Shown: positions 43,152-43,564 of the stretch, piece by piece
Numbering within the stretch: the stretch's first letter is position 1
Layout of the letters: every line of letters begins with the position of its first letter
DNA from: Nitrospirota bacterium
Lineage (GTDB): Bacteria; Nitrospirota; Thermodesulfovibrionia; Thermodesulfovibrionales; Dissulfurispiraceae
Assembly: GCA_015233655.1 (NCBI GenBank)
Contig: JADFXI010000009.1
Span: forward strand, 1-43,564
Direction of reading: 5' to 3'
Length of the DNA stretch: 43,564 nucleotides
Translations under genes and position numbers: made by a program
Notes under the pieces: model-generated
The model's input: the letters and a program-made list of their open reading frames with translations, nothing else
Database searches by the model: none
Told to the model about the DNA's origin: nothing

Positions 43152-43180
43152 AATATAAAGAATTCGTGAAGAGATTGCAA
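43152..43180 (-). promoter_or_regulatory. Promoter of degP
   Basis: On the minus strand TTGCAA (43180-43175) and TATATT (43157-43152) are 17 bases apart, about 50 bases before the ATG. TGGAGGAAT is the ribosome site. The rest of the 43101-43273 gap has nothing recognised. Confidence 0.5.
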
Positions 43181-43273
43181 TAAAGGGCGGTGGGCCGCTT
43201 TAGGATCAATAATGGCGCCGGGCAACTGCAAATGCATTGTCCCGGCGCAAGAAATATGTCGGCTACAAATACG

Positions 43274-43564
43274 TTATGCGCCTACCACAAGCACTGGGCA
43301 AGGCGCGCTCTCAATGACCTTCCCTACCGTATTGCGCCTCAACAGGCGGCTCAGGCCCTTCTTGATCTTTTGGGCCCCCATTATGATCAGGTCGCAGTTC
43401 TCTTCCTCCGCCACCTCGACAATCCTTTTGTGAACGTCTCCTTCTTCAAGCCTTGTCTTTATGAGTGAGCCTTCGGCCTTCGCTGTCTCTTTTATGTTCG
43501 CAATCGCCTGTGACGCGCCGCTGTCGAGCACTGATTCTATGTTCCTGACGCCGACAAGGTCCAG
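43274..43564 (-). CDS. Universal stress protein (UspA family), 5' end off the right edge
   Basis: The minus-strand frame is open to base 43564, giving 96 C-terminal residues. EGDVHKRIVEVAEEENCDLIIMGAQKIKKGLSRLL and VGKVIESAPCPVLVV are the last beta-alpha-beta of the Usp fold. The usual ATP-binding G-x2-G-x9-G-S/T is partly degenerate here (GAQKIKKGLSRLLRRNTVG), so nucleotide binding is uncertain. An internal GTG at 43531 would give an 85-residue product, but the upstream codons (LDLVGVRNIES) read in frame and are USP-like, so this is not the start. Confidence 0.88.
   Translation of the reverse strand: MDLVGVRNIESVLDSGASQAIANIKETAKAEGSLIKTRLEEGDVHKRIVEVAEEENCDLIIMGAQKIKKGLSRLLRRNTVGKVIESAPCPVLVVGA

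Overview
The window carries a dense bacterial chromosome segment with almost no accessory DNA. Most of it is housekeeping and respiratory genes, with one small toxin-antitoxin island beside a tRNA. The gene set combines a System II cytochrome c maturation pair (ResB/CcsB), a periplasmic selenocysteine formate dehydrogenase, HypF for [NiFe]-hydrogenase maturation, a caa3-type oxygen reductase, Cu-Zn superoxide dismutase and many PAS/Cache histidine kinases. This fits a didermic, respiratory, facultatively microaerobic/anaerobic bacterium of the Nitrospirota (Thermodesulfovibrionia-like) or former Deltaproteobacteria. That placement is an inference from gene content; no rRNA is present to confirm it.

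Layout. 1-3035 (minus): resB, ccsB (with an apparent -1 frameshift) and the 5' part of tsaD. 3143-4984: a Cache-HAMP kinase-like sensor that lacks the phospho-accepting His. 5045-7128: pabB/trpE-like chorismate enzyme and dcd. 7219-9612: hypF. 9702-13017: SYLF lipid-binding protein, hybrid PAS kinase, SUI1/YciH factor. 13159-14730: HU, sodC, rnhB. 14839-19555: formate dehydrogenase operon (three subunits, in-frame UGA, downstream hairpin) with a strong promoter preceded by a 15-bp tandem repeat and closed by a bidirectional terminator. 19570-23630 (minus): trxA-tlpA-ffh, then rpsP-khpA-trmD-rplS without rimM. 23756-24821: two half-size ChrA transporters. 24809-28474: coiled-coil membrane protein, VWA membrane protein, PAS kinase. 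28520-30286: TPR glycosyltransferase-like membrane protein.

30332-31462 holds tRNA-Ser(CGA), a HepT/MntA (HEPN/nucleotidyltransferase) pair, and a second, truncated copy of the tRNA 5' end with its upstream region. 31496-36923: pfkA, a YkgJ cysteine-cluster protein, thioredoxin-like, DUF202, PAP2 phosphatase and GT39 genes. 36987-41610 (minus): the cytochrome c/Sco/caa3 oxidase operon with a perfect 16-bp palindrome upstream. 41664-43564: an HtrA/DegP protease and the 3' part of a universal stress protein gene.

Many genes converge on the cell envelope and respiration. ResB/CcsB attach heme to exported cytochromes such as the monoheme protein and the CoxB heme domain here. TlpA-like and other thioredoxin-fold proteins can keep the Cys of heme-binding motifs reduced. 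Sco delivers copper to CoxB. Formate dehydrogenase feeds electrons to the quinone pool, and the oxidase drains them to oxygen. Nothing here is a wholly new system. The most notable points are the ccsB frameshift, the UGA-containing fdh gene, the tRNA-flanked toxin-antitoxin unit, the histidine-less kinase and the orphan palindrome upstream of the oxidase operon.
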